A stretch of DNA of 64,000 bases from Shinella sp. SUS2 (GTDB taxonomy: Bacteria > Pseudomonadota > Alphaproteobacteria > Rhizobiales > Rhizobiaceae): positions 300,095 to 364,094 of the forward strand of contig NZ_KQ410732.1 in the NCBI RefSeq assembly GCF_001262505.1. The letters run 5' to 3'. The notes under the pieces were generated by a model. It was not told the origin of the DNA. It made no database searches and worked only from the letters and a program-made list of their open reading frames with translations. Shown here piece by piece: positions 33,876 through 41,925 of this stretch (the stretch's first letter is position 1; each line of letters opens with the position of its first letter). A program made the position numbers and the translations under genes.

Positions 33876-34870
33876 TGCCCAAGAGCTACGACGAGAAGAT
33901 GGCGCGCATCCGCGCCGGCACCTACCGATCGGGTGATTTCATCCTCGTCGATGCCAAGGATGCCGACATTTCCGGCGGCATCCTGACGACGGGTTTTCGC
34001 CGCGGCGCAGACGGGATCGCGGCCGGCAGCCGCACGCGCCGGGAGTTCCTCGCCGAGATGGAAACCCTTATCGCGGAAAAAGCCGTCGATGTCATGCTGG
34101 GCTCTGCGAGCAACATCGAGCGGCTCGTCGAGCGCGGCAGCTTCGACGGCAGCCCCGTGACGCCGGCCTTTCGTGCCAACGAGACGACCGACGTCTGGCT
34201 CAACATCCGCGGCGGCCGCTATCGCGAGACGCCGGCTCAGCCCTATCGCGGCGCCGATCTTCTGCGCGCGCAGGCTGAGCTCTGCCTGTTCTCGATGACC
34301 TTCAACAACGATGCCGTTGCAGACGTCGCCATGCTGGAGGCCTACCGGACCTTCCGCGCCGACGCACGCACCGCCGGCAAGCGGCATTTCCTCGAAGTGT
34401 TCAATCCGAATGCCGCAACGGGCTTCGGCGTTGCCGAGGCCGGCGCCTTCGTGAACGACTGCATCGTACGGGCTTTGGCGAGCCTCACGCGCGCCGAGCG
34501 GCCGGAGTTTCTGAAGATCGTCTATAACGGCCGCCGCGCGCTCGAAGAGCTGGTCGCTCATGACGACACTGTCGTCGTCGGCGTGATGGGCGGGGCGAGC
34601 GGCACGCATCGCGATGCGATGGAAATGGTCGCCCGCGCCGAGGCGAGCGGCGCCCGCCTCGCCATTTTCGGCCGCAAGATCAACCTTGCCGAACACCAGC
34701 TGTCGCTGACGACCTGGATGCGCGCCGTCGCGAACCGAAACGTGACGCCGGCGGAAGCCGTGCGCGGCTATCACGGCGACCTGCAGCGGTTCGGCCTGAA
34801 GCCGGACCGCGCGCTCGACCTCGACAACACGATCACCGATGCGGCACTGAGGGAAGACGGTAGCCCGTAG
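33872..34870 (+). CDS. Uncharacterised enzyme, possible TIM-barrel aldolase, last gene of the alditol operon
   Basis: 332 residues with no motif I can name surely. The pattern (FILVDAKDADISGGI near residue 22, FLEVFNPNA near 170, FLKIVYNGRRALEEL near 215, VVVGVMGGASGTHRDAME near 235) looks like alternating strands and helices of a beta/alpha barrel, with Lys/Asp/Glu residues at strand ends as in class I aldolases. The position after an alditol kinase and dehydrogenase is where an aldolase that cleaves a ketose phosphate would be expected. It overlaps the dehydrogenase stop by 4 nt. Function is a proposal only. Confidence 0.7.
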   Translation: MMPKSYDEKMARIRAGTYRSGDFILVDAKDADISGGILTTGFRRGADGIAAGSRTRREFLAEMETLIAEKAVDVMLGSASNIERLVERGSFDGSPVTPAFRANETTDVWLNIRGGRYRETPAQPYRGADLLRAQAELCLFSMTFNNDAVADVAMLEAYRTFRADARTAGKRHFLEVFNPNAATGFGVAEAGAFVNDCIVRALASLTRAERPEFLKIVYNGRRALEELVAHDDTVVVGVMGGASGTHRDAMEMVARAEASGARLAIFGRKINLAEHQLSLTTWMRAVANRNVTPAEAVRGYHGDLQRFGLKPDRALDLDNTITDAALREDGSP

Positions 34871-34902
34871 CCGTCTGCGCAGAAGCGGCCGATCCAAATG
34901 CA

Positions 34903-34928
34903 GTTCGCCCCGGCTTGCCGGGGCGAAC
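34903..34928. terminator. Terminator between convergent genes
   Basis: GTTCGCCCCGGC (34903-34914) and GCCGGGGCGAAC (34917-34928) form a 12-bp inverted repeat. The 2-nt spacer means the top pairs open to make the loop. It is followed by GTGTTTTC. It lies between the alditol operon (stop 34870) and the giant repeat gene (stop 34953). Confidence 0.75.
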
Positions 34929-34952
34929 GTGTTTTCAGGCTTTGTCGCTTGA

Positions 34953-37900
34953 TCAGACCGTGAGGTAGGAGGAGATGATCGACGCGATCTCCGATTGCGC
35001 ATCGCTCTCGGCCTTGGGCTCTGCAGAGCTCGGATCTTCCGCTGCAGACTCGTCGCTCATGGGCGGAGAGGCGAAGTTCTGTGCGCCCCCGCCACCTTGC
35101 GGCAGGGCGTTGATCTGTGCCGAGGTCATGGCGGCAAGCTGGCCGGGCGTGAAGGCGGCAGCCTGCTCGGTGGAAAGACCGGCGAGTGTCGCCGTGCCGA
35201 GGCCGGAAATCGCGCTTGAGCTCAGCGAGATGATATCCTCGGCCGAGAACGTGGCTAGGTCGTCGGCACCGAGGGCCGCGGCCTGTGTCGCCGTCAGCGC
35301 ACCGATCTGGTCGGACGAGAGCGCCCCCACCTGCTGGGCGCCGAGTGCCGACATCTGGCCATAGGTGAGAGCGGCGACCTGAGCCGTCGACAGGGCTGCG
35401 ATCGACGCCGTCGACAGTGCGCCGATCGTGCCGCTCGAAAGCCCGCGGATGGCTGCCGTGCCGATGGCCGCCAGCTCCTCGGAGGAGATGGTCTGCATCT
35501 GTGCGGAGGTGAGGCCGGCAATGCCCGGCAGGCTCAGCGCGGCGATCTGGGCCAGCGACAAGGCCTCGACCTGTGCGGTGCTGAGTGCTGCGATCTGGGC
35601 ACTGCTGAGGCCGGAGATCGCTGCCGTGCCGAGGGCGGCGATTTCACCTTCGGAGAGCGTCGCCATATAGCCCGGCGGCAGGCCCTTGATCGCGCTGGCG
35701 CTGATCGCGGCGAGCTTGCCGTGCGAGAACGTGTCGAGCGCCTCGGTCGAAAGGCCTGCAAGGGCGGATGAACCGAGGGCCGCGATCTGGCTTGTCGTGA
35801 GCGCTTCGACCTGTTCCAGCGTCAGGCCGCCGGTCTGCGTGCTAGTAAGACCGGCCACACCGCCCGTGCTGAGCGCTGCGATCTGGGCAGGCGTCAGTGC
35901 GCTGACGTCGATGGCATCGAGGGCGGCAACCTGCTTGGAGGTGAGGGCTCCCAGCTGCTGGGCGGAAAGCCCGGCGACCTGAGCGGAGGTGAGGGCGGCG
36001 ACCTGGCTTGTGGTGAGCCCGCTGATCCCCGCAGCGCTGAGTGCGGCGATCTGGCTGGCCGAGAAGCCGGCAAGCACCGCCGGCGACAGGCCGGCAATCG
36101 CGCTCGAGCTGATGGCCGCCATGTCGGCCGTCGAGAACAGCGCGATGTCATCCGCATCGAGCGCCGCGATCTGCTGCGAGCTCAGGGCGCCGACCTGGGC
36201 GCTTGTCAGCGCCTCGACCTGGTCGGCGGTCAGTGCGCCGATCTGGGCGCTCGACAGGCCGGAAATGCCGGAGGGGCTGAAGGCGGCGATCTGCTCGGGG
36301 CTGAGCGCGGCGAGCGTTGCCGTCGACAGACCGGACATGGCCCGTGAATTGATCGCGGCAAGATCGGCCGTCGAGAACAGTTCGAGGTCTTCGGCCTCAA
36401 GCGCTGCGATCTGATGCGAATTCAGCGCGGCGACCTGCTTGCTGGTCAGGGCCTCCGCCTGGCTGCTGGAAAGCGCTGCGACCTGCGCGGTGGAAAGGGC
36501 AGCGATGCCGGCCGTGCCGAGGGCGGCGATCTGCTCGGGCGAGAGGACTGCGATGTCATCCGTACCGAGCGCGCCGATCTGTGCCGATCCGAAGGCGGCG
36601 AGCTGGGTCTTGGTCAGCGCCTCCAGCTGGTCGCTGCTGAGGGCGTTGACCTGTGTGGATGTCAGGCCGGCCCCGTTCAGCGCTGCGATCTGCGCCGTCG
36701 TCAGGGCCGCGATGGTTGCCGCCGACAGGCCGGAGACCGCGCCCGATGTGATTGCGGCCATCTCGGCGGCGGTGAAGGTCTCCATCGTGTCGGCGCTGAA
36801 GGCGGCGACCTGGCTGGAACTCAGTGCGGCGATCTGGCCGCTGGTCAGCGCCTCGGCCTGGCTGGTGGACAGGACGGAAATCTGGTCCGTGGTGAGGCCG
36901 GAAACACCGGCCGAGCCGAGGGCGGCGATCTGCGCCGGGGAAAGGGCGGCGATGTCGTCCGTGCTGAGCGCTGCGGTCTGCTTCGACCCGAGGGCGGCGA
37001 GCTGGGCCGTGGTGAGCGCACCGACCTGATCGGTGGAAAGGGCGGCGATCTGGCTGCTCGTCATGCCGGAAAGGCCGGCCGGGCCGAGCGCGGCGATCTG
37101 GCTTGTCGTCAGCGAGGCGAGCATGTCGGTCGACAGGCCCGACATCGCGCTGGAGCTGATGGCGGCCATGTCGGCGACGGAGAAGGTGTCGAGGTCGTCG
37201 AGATCGAGCGCCGCGATCTGGCGCGAGGTGAGGGCGGCGACCTGCTTGCTGCTCAGGGCCTCGGCCTGGGCGGTGGAGAGCGCCGCGATCTGGTCGGTGG
37301 AGAGGCCGGCAATGGCGGCCGTGCTGAGGGCGGCAACCTGCTCCGTCGAAAGCGCGGCAATGTATTCCGTGCCGAGCGTTGCGATCTGCCGGGCATCGAG
37401 GGCGCGAACCTGGGCAGGCGACAGGGCGTCGAGCTGGGCGCTGGTGAGGGCCTGGATCTGGCGGGTTGCAAGGCCGCCGATCGCAGCGGTGCTGAGGGCT
37501 GCCACCTGCGCCGTCGAGAGGTTCGCGATTGCGGCCGTCGAGAGGCCGGAGACCGCGTTTGCGCCGATGGCGGCGATCTCGCGCGTCGAGAAGGTGGCGA
37601 TGTCGTCGGTCCCGAAGGCCGCAAGCTGCGCCGAGCTCATTGCGCCGATCTGGGTGCTGGTGAGCGCCTCGGCCTGGGCGACGCTGAGCGCTTCGAACTG
37701 CCGTGCCGTCATGCCGCCGATACCGGCGGTGCTGAAGGCTGCGATCTGGGCGGTCGAAAGGGCCGCGAGCGTTTCGGTCGAGATCCCGGCAATGGCGTTC
37801 GAGCCGATGGCGGCGATATCCCGGGTCGAGAAGGTGGCGAGGTCATCGGCACCGAAGGTGGCGAGCTGGGCGGAGCTGAGGGCCGCAACCTGCTGGCTGG

Positions 37901-40900
37901 TCAGGGCTTCGGCCTGCGCCGTGGAGAGGGCGGCGAGCTGCTGGGCGCTCATCGCGCCGATGGCGGCGGTGCTGAAGGCGGCAATCTGTGCCGTCGAGAG
38001 CGCGGCGATTGCGGCCGGAGACAGCCCGGCGATGGCGCCGGAGCTGATCATGCCGATATCCCTCGGCGAGAAGGTGGCGATGTCGTCGGTGCCGAGTTCG
38101 CTGATCTGGTCGGATTTGAGGGAGCCCACCTGCGCGCTGGTCAGCGCTTCGGCCTGGGCGGTGGAAAGGGTGGCGAGCTGTTCGGAGGTGAAGCCCGCGA
38201 TGCTGCCGGCATTGAGCGCGGCGATCTGAGCCGTGGTCAGCGCCGCCACGTTGTCGGTTCCCAGCGCGGCGATCTGCGCGGAGGAGAGTGCCGCCATCTG
38301 GCGGTTGTTGAGGGCGTTGATCTGCGTCGTGGTGAGTGCCGCGATCTGATTTGCGGTCAGGCCGGAAATGCCGACGCCGCTGAGCGCATTGATCTGCGCG
38401 CTCGTCAGCGAGGCGATGTCGGCGGGGCTGAGGGCACCGACCTGTCCGGAGTTGAGCCCGCCGATCTGTGCCGTGGTCAGGGCCGCGACCTGCTCGGAGG
38501 TGAGGCCCGCCATCTGGTTCGTGGTGAGGCCGCTGATGGCGGCCGGGTTGAGACTGGCGATCTGCGCGGTGGAGAGGACATCGATGTCGTCGTCAAGGCC
38601 GGCGAGCTGGGTGGCGTTCAGCGCCCGCAGCTGGGCGGTGGAGAGCTGGCTCACCTGCTGGGAGGTCAGCGCATCGAGCTGGCTGCTGGTCAGGCCCGTC
38701 ATGCTGCTCGTGCTGAGCGCGGCAAGCTGATCGGAGGAGAGCGCGGTGATGGAGCCGGCACTCAGGCCGGGAATGGCGCGGAAGGAAAGGGCGGCGACCT
38801 GCGCGGTCGAAAGCGCCCGGATGTCTTCCACCTCGAAGGCGCCGGCCTGCGTGGGGGTGAGGCTGGCGATCTGGGCGGTGGTGAGGGCGGCGATCTGGGC
38901 GGAGGACAGCGCCTCGATCTGCCGGGCGCTCATGCCCGGGATCGCATAGCGGTCGAGAGCGGCGATCTGGCTGGCCGAAAGGCCGGTGAGCACATCGGCA
39001 TCAAGCCCGGAAATCGCCCGGCTGCTGATGGCCGCAAGGTCGGCGCTCGAGAAGGTCGCGATGTCGGCCGCGGTCAACGCGGCAAGCTGGTTGGCGCTCA
39101 GCGCCTTGACCTGGGTCGGGGTCAGGGCCTCGATCTGTGCCGTGCTCAGCGCTTCGATCTGGCTGGGCGAAAGGATGGCGATGACACTGGCACTGAGGGC
39201 TGCGATCTGGCCGGTGGTGAGCGAGGCGAGGACCGTTCCGTCCATCCCGGAGAACTGCTTGGCGGAAAGGCCGGCGATCTGCGCGGTCGACAGCGCGCCG
39301 ACCTGCTCGTCCGAAAGCCCGATGAAGGCATCGGACGTGATGCCCTGCATCGCCTTGGCATTGATCGCCGCTATGTCCTCCGTCGAGAAGGTGGCAAGGT
39401 CGTCCGCGCCGAGGAACGCGATCTGCTGGGCGCTGAGCGCGCGGACCTGCACCGGCGAGAAGGCCTCGACCTGCTCGGGGGTGAGGGCGGCGATCTGCGT
39501 CGACTTCAGGCTGGCGATGGCGCTGGTTCCGAGGGCCGCGATCTGGTCGGTGGAAAGCGCGGCGATGGCCTCACTGCTGAGGCCGGAGATGGCCTTGGCA
39601 TTGATCGCGGCGATATGTGCTTCGGTGAGCATCGCCATGTCTTCAGGGCCGAGGGCTGAAAGCTGTGTCGCGCCGAGTGCCGCGACCTGGGCGGTGGAAA
39701 GCGCCTCGATCTGTTCGGCTTCGAGGGCGCGGATCTGCGCACCCGTCAGGCTGCCGAGCGCGCCGCCGCTGAGCGCGGCGATCTGGTCGGTGGTGAGGGT
39801 CGCGACGGCGGCCGTGCTGAGGCCGGAAATGCCGCGATTGCTGATGGCCGCCATGTCCGCGGTCGAGAAGGTGGCGATGGCGTCCGGCGCCAGTGCGGCG
39901 AGCTGGACGGCGCTCATGGCGCGGACCTGATTGGGCGTGAAGGCCTCGACCTGCTCGGTGGTGAGCGCGGCGAGCTGCGACGATTTGAGGGCCGTGATCT
40001 GGCCGGTCGTCAGTGCCGCGATCTGCTCGGGGGTGAGGCGGGAGATGGAGTCGCTGCCGAGGCTGGAAAGCGCGTTGACCGAAAGCGCGGCGATATCGGC
40101 GGTCGAGAAGGTTTCCAGCGCCTCGGGAGAGAGAACGCCGACCTGCCGGGCCGTCAGCGCCTTGACCTGCGCGACCGTGAGGGCTTCGGCCTGTGCGACT
40201 TCGAGCGCGGCGATCTGCTGCGTCGAGAGGCCGGGGATCGATTTCACGCTGAGCGCGGCGATCTGGTCGGTGGAAAGGCTGGCAATCGTGCCGGTGGAAA
40301 GGCCCGTTACGGCGCTCGCCGAGAGGGCGGCGATGTCGGCGGTCGAGAACACCGCAAGGTCATCGGCTTCGAGCGCGGCGATCTGGGTTGCGGTGAGCGC
40401 CTTGGCCTGCACCGGCGAGAGGGCTTCGACCTGGTCGCTGGCGAGGACGGCGATCTGGGCGGTCGTCAGGCCGGGGATGGCGCTGCTGTTGACGGCGGCG
40501 ATCTGGAGCGTGGAGAACAGCGCGATGCCGGCGGTGCCGAGCGCGGCGATCTGTCTTGCGGAAAGCGCGTTGATCTGCGCCGTCGACAGTGCCTCGATCT
40601 GCGCCTGCGAAAGGGCGGCGACGGCGGCGGTGTTGAGCCCCTTCAGCGCAGTGTTATTGATGGCGGCGAGGGCGTCGCTGGAGAGCGCGGCGATATCGTC
40701 GGCACCGAGCGCGCCGATCTGCGCCATGTTCATCCCGCGCACCTGGGTGGACGTGAAGAGCTCGATCTGGGCCGGGCTGAGGGCATTGATCTGCATCACC
40801 GTCAGGGCCTGGATGGCGGACGGGCTGAGCGCCTCGATCTGGTCGGCGGAGAGTGCGGCGATGACGCCGATGCTGAGGCTGGGAACGGCACGGCTGGAGA

Positions 40901-41738
40901 TCGCCGCGATATCCTGGCTGGAGAAGGTGGCAAGGCCGGACGATCCCATGGCCGTAAGCTGCTGGCCGGTAAGCGCGCGGACCTGCGCCGGGGTCAATGC
41001 CTCGATCTGCGCGGTGTTCATGGCGCTGATCTGGGTCGATCGGAGACCTGTCAGCGCGCTGGTGCTGAGCGCTGCGATCTGTGTCTCGCTGAAGGCGGCA
41101 ACCGCTTCGGCGCTGAGTGCCGCGATCTGCGTCGGCTTGAGGAGTGCGACCTGCGCCGTCGTGAGCGCTGCGATCTGTTCCGGGGTCAGCGACGTGGTCT
41201 GCGCCGGCGTGAAGCCCGCGATGGCGAGCGGCGTCAGGGCGCTGATCTGTTCGGAGGAAAGGGCGGCGATGGCCGCGGTGCCGAGAAGCTGCACGGCCTT
41301 GTAGCTGATGGCGGCCATGTCGTCGGTGGAGAAGGTCGCGATATCCGCGGGGTCGAGGGCGGCGAGCTGGGCGGCGCTCAGCATGCGGACCTGCGAGACC
41401 GTCAGCGCCTCCGCCTGCTCGGACGACAGGCCTCTCATCTGGGTCGCGGTGAGGGCGGCGACCTGGGAGGGTGCAAGGTTCTCGATGGCGATTTTGTCGA
41501 GAGCGCTGAGCTGGTCGAGCGACAGGCCGATGATGGCGCTTTGCGAAATGGCGCTCAGCTGTCGGGTGTTGAGGGTCTCGATGTCCTCCACTTCCAGCGC
41601 TGCGATCTGCTTGGAAGAGAAGGCATTGAGCTGGCTCGTGGAGAGCGAGGCGACGTCCTCCGTCGTCCAGGCCAGGATTGCCGAAGTGGAGAGTTGCTTG
41701 ATCTGGGCGATGCTCAGGGTGGGCACGATCGACGTCAT
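34953..41738 (-). CDS. Giant octad-repeat protein (2261 aa)
   Basis: 2261 residues, built almost entirely of an 8-residue repeat with consensus L-S/T-T-x-Q-I/V-x-A from residue 8 to about 2212. The octads group into longer units that are mostly ten octads (80 residues), sometimes seven, marked by an F-S-T-x-D-I-A-A octad followed by I-x-x-x-A-I-x-G. The last 47 residues are non-repetitive: GGGG, then an acidic Ser/Glu stretch, then a hydrophobic end (IASIISSYLTV). There is no N-terminal signal peptide and no cysteine was noticed. The acidic tail with hydrophobic last residues would suit type I secretion, but no export genes are nearby. ATG at 41738 has AGGA 8 nt upstream; a TTG at 41744 is too close to it. 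No family recognised; a repetitive structural, surface or adhesive role is possible but unproven. Confidence 0.85.
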   Translation of the reverse strand: MTSIVPTLSIAQIKQLSTSAILAWTTEDVASLSTSQLNAFSSKQIAALEVEDIETLNTRQLSAISQSAIIGLSLDQLSALDKIAIENLAPSQVAALTATQMRGLSSEQAEALTVSQVRMLSAAQLAALDPADIATFSTDDMAAISYKAVQLLGTAAIAALSSEQISALTPLAIAGFTPAQTTSLTPEQIAALTTAQVALLKPTQIAALSAEAVAAFSETQIAALSTSALTGLRSTQISAMNTAQIEALTPAQVRALTGQQLTAMGSSGLATFSSQDIAAISSRAVPSLSIGVIAALSADQIEALSPSAIQALTVMQINALSPAQIELFTSTQVRGMNMAQIGALGADDIAALSSDALAAINNTALKGLNTAAVAALSQAQIEALSTAQINALSARQIAALGTAGIALFSTLQIAAVNSSAIPGLTTAQIAVLASDQVEALSPVQAKALTATQIAALEADDLAVFSTADIAALSASAVTGLSTGTIASLSTDQIAALSVKSIPGLSTQQIAALEVAQAEALTVAQVKALTARQVGVLSPEALETFSTADIAALSVNALSSLGSDSISRLTPEQIAALTTGQITALKSSQLAALTTEQVEAFTPNQVRAMSAVQLAALAPDAIATFSTADMAAISNRGISGLSTAAVATLTTDQIAALSGGALGSLTGAQIRALEAEQIEALSTAQVAALGATQLSALGPEDMAMLTEAHIAAINAKAISGLSSEAIAALSTDQIAALGTSAIASLKSTQIAALTPEQVEAFSPVQVRALSAQQIAFLGADDLATFSTEDIAAINAKAMQGITSDAFIGLSDEQVGALSTAQIAGLSAKQFSGMDGTVLASLTTGQIAALSASVIAILSPSQIEALSTAQIEALTPTQVKALSANQLAALTAADIATFSSADLAAISSRAISGLDADVLTGLSASQIAALDRYAIPGMSARQIEALSSAQIAALTTAQIASLTPTQAGAFEVEDIRALSTAQVAALSFRAIPGLSAGSITALSSDQLAALSTSSMTGLTSSQLDALTSQQVSQLSTAQLRALNATQLAGLDDDIDVLSTAQIASLNPAAISGLTTNQMAGLTSEQVAALTTAQIGGLNSGQVGALSPADIASLTSAQINALSGVGISGLTANQIAALTTTQINALNNRQMAALSSAQIAALGTDNVAALTTAQIAALNAGSIAGFTSEQLATLSTAQAEALTSAQVGSLKSDQISELGTDDIATFSPRDIGMISSGAIAGLSPAAIAALSTAQIAAFSTAAIGAMSAQQLAALSTAQAEALTSQQVAALSSAQLATFGADDLATFSTRDIAAIGSNAIAGISTETLAALSTAQIAAFSTAGIGGMTARQFEALSVAQAEALTSTQIGAMSSAQLAAFGTDDIATFSTREIAAIGANAVSGLSTAAIANLSTAQVAALSTAAIGGLATRQIQALTSAQLDALSPAQVRALDARQIATLGTEYIAALSTEQVAALSTAAIAGLSTDQIAALSTAQAEALSSKQVAALTSRQIAALDLDDLDTFSVADMAAISSSAMSGLSTDMLASLTTSQIAALGPAGLSGMTSSQIAALSTDQVGALTTAQLAALGSKQTAALSTDDIAALSPAQIAALGSAGVSGLTTDQISVLSTSQAEALTSGQIAALSSSQVAAFSADTMETFTAAEMAAITSGAVSGLSAATIAALTTAQIAALNGAGLTSTQVNALSSDQLEALTKTQLAAFGSAQIGALGTDDIAVLSPEQIAALGTAGIAALSTAQVAALSSSQAEALTSKQVAALNSHQIAALEAEDLELFSTADLAAINSRAMSGLSTATLAALSPEQIAAFSPSGISGLSSAQIGALTADQVEALTSAQVGALSSQQIAALDADDIALFSTADMAAISSSAIAGLSPAVLAGFSASQIAALSAAGISGLTTSQVAALTSAQVAGLSAQQLGALTSKQVAALDAIDVSALTPAQIAALSTGGVAGLTSTQTGGLTLEQVEALTTSQIAALGSSALAGLSTEALDTFSHGKLAAISASAIKGLPPGYMATLSEGEIAALGTAAISGLSSAQIAALSTAQVEALSLAQIAALSLPGIAGLTSAQMQTISSEELAAIGTAAIRGLSSGTIGALSTASIAALSTAQVAALTYGQMSALGAQQVGALSSDQIGALTATQAAALGADDLATFSAEDIISLSSSAISGLGTATLAGLSTEQAAAFTPGQLAAMTSAQINALPQGGGGAQNFASPPMSDESAAEDPSSAEPKAESDAQSEIASIISSYLTV
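35103..41717 (-). repeat. Tandem 24-bp (octad) coding repeat array with 240-bp super-repeats
   Basis: The DNA behind the octads is a diverged tandem array of 24-bp units, about 275 of them by length, mostly in frame without loss. One octad is a residue short (a D-D-D-I-D-V stretch near position 38595). Ten-unit (240-bp) blocks recur, e.g. the FSTRDIAAI and FSTREIAAI blocks in the region 37560-38060. Codon choice varies between units, so the repeats are old or kept by selection on protein and not by recent DNA duplication. Confidence 0.85.
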
Positions 41739-41870
41739 GGGCAAAGTCCTGAAATATGGAATCGAAAGAACAGCAAATTCACCATTCGGCTGATTTTCGA
41801 TACAATCGCGAGCTTGCCTGAACCTGTACGTGGAGGTTGCGGGGCGGAATGCCTGATTTCCCGGGAGTTT

Positions 41871-41888
41871 GCGGGCTTTCCTGCCCGC
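41871..41888 (-). terminator. Weak hairpin after the hexosaminidase gene
   Basis: GCGGGC (41871-41876) and GCCCGC (41883-41888) form a 6-bp stem with a 6-nt loop in the 187-nt gap between the hexosaminidase stop (41926) and the giant gene (41738). No T run. The rest of this gap shows no clear promoter; the A/T-rich 41750-41810 is the best place for one. Confidence 0.3.
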
Positions 41889-41925
41889 GCGGGACGGCCG
41901 AAGGGTGCGCCTGCCGGCCGGTGTT

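Noticed and set aside
36414..39659. Long plus-strand open frame of over 1000 codons across the octad-repeat gene
   Set aside because: It is the antisense of a regular 24-bp repeat array, which leaves all frames open. It has no ribosome site and no family features; similar antisense frames occur all along 35,000-41,800.
35103..41717. Possible CRISPR array because of regular direct repeats
   Set aside because: The repeats are in frame, diverged and lack unique spacers of constant length; the array codes for protein.
34953..41738. Similarity of octads (LTPEQIAAL, FSTADIAAI) to TAL-effector repeat starts
   Set aside because: TAL repeats are 33-35 residues with variable dipeptides and GG. Here the period is 8 and those features are missing, so the likeness is limited to one helix start.
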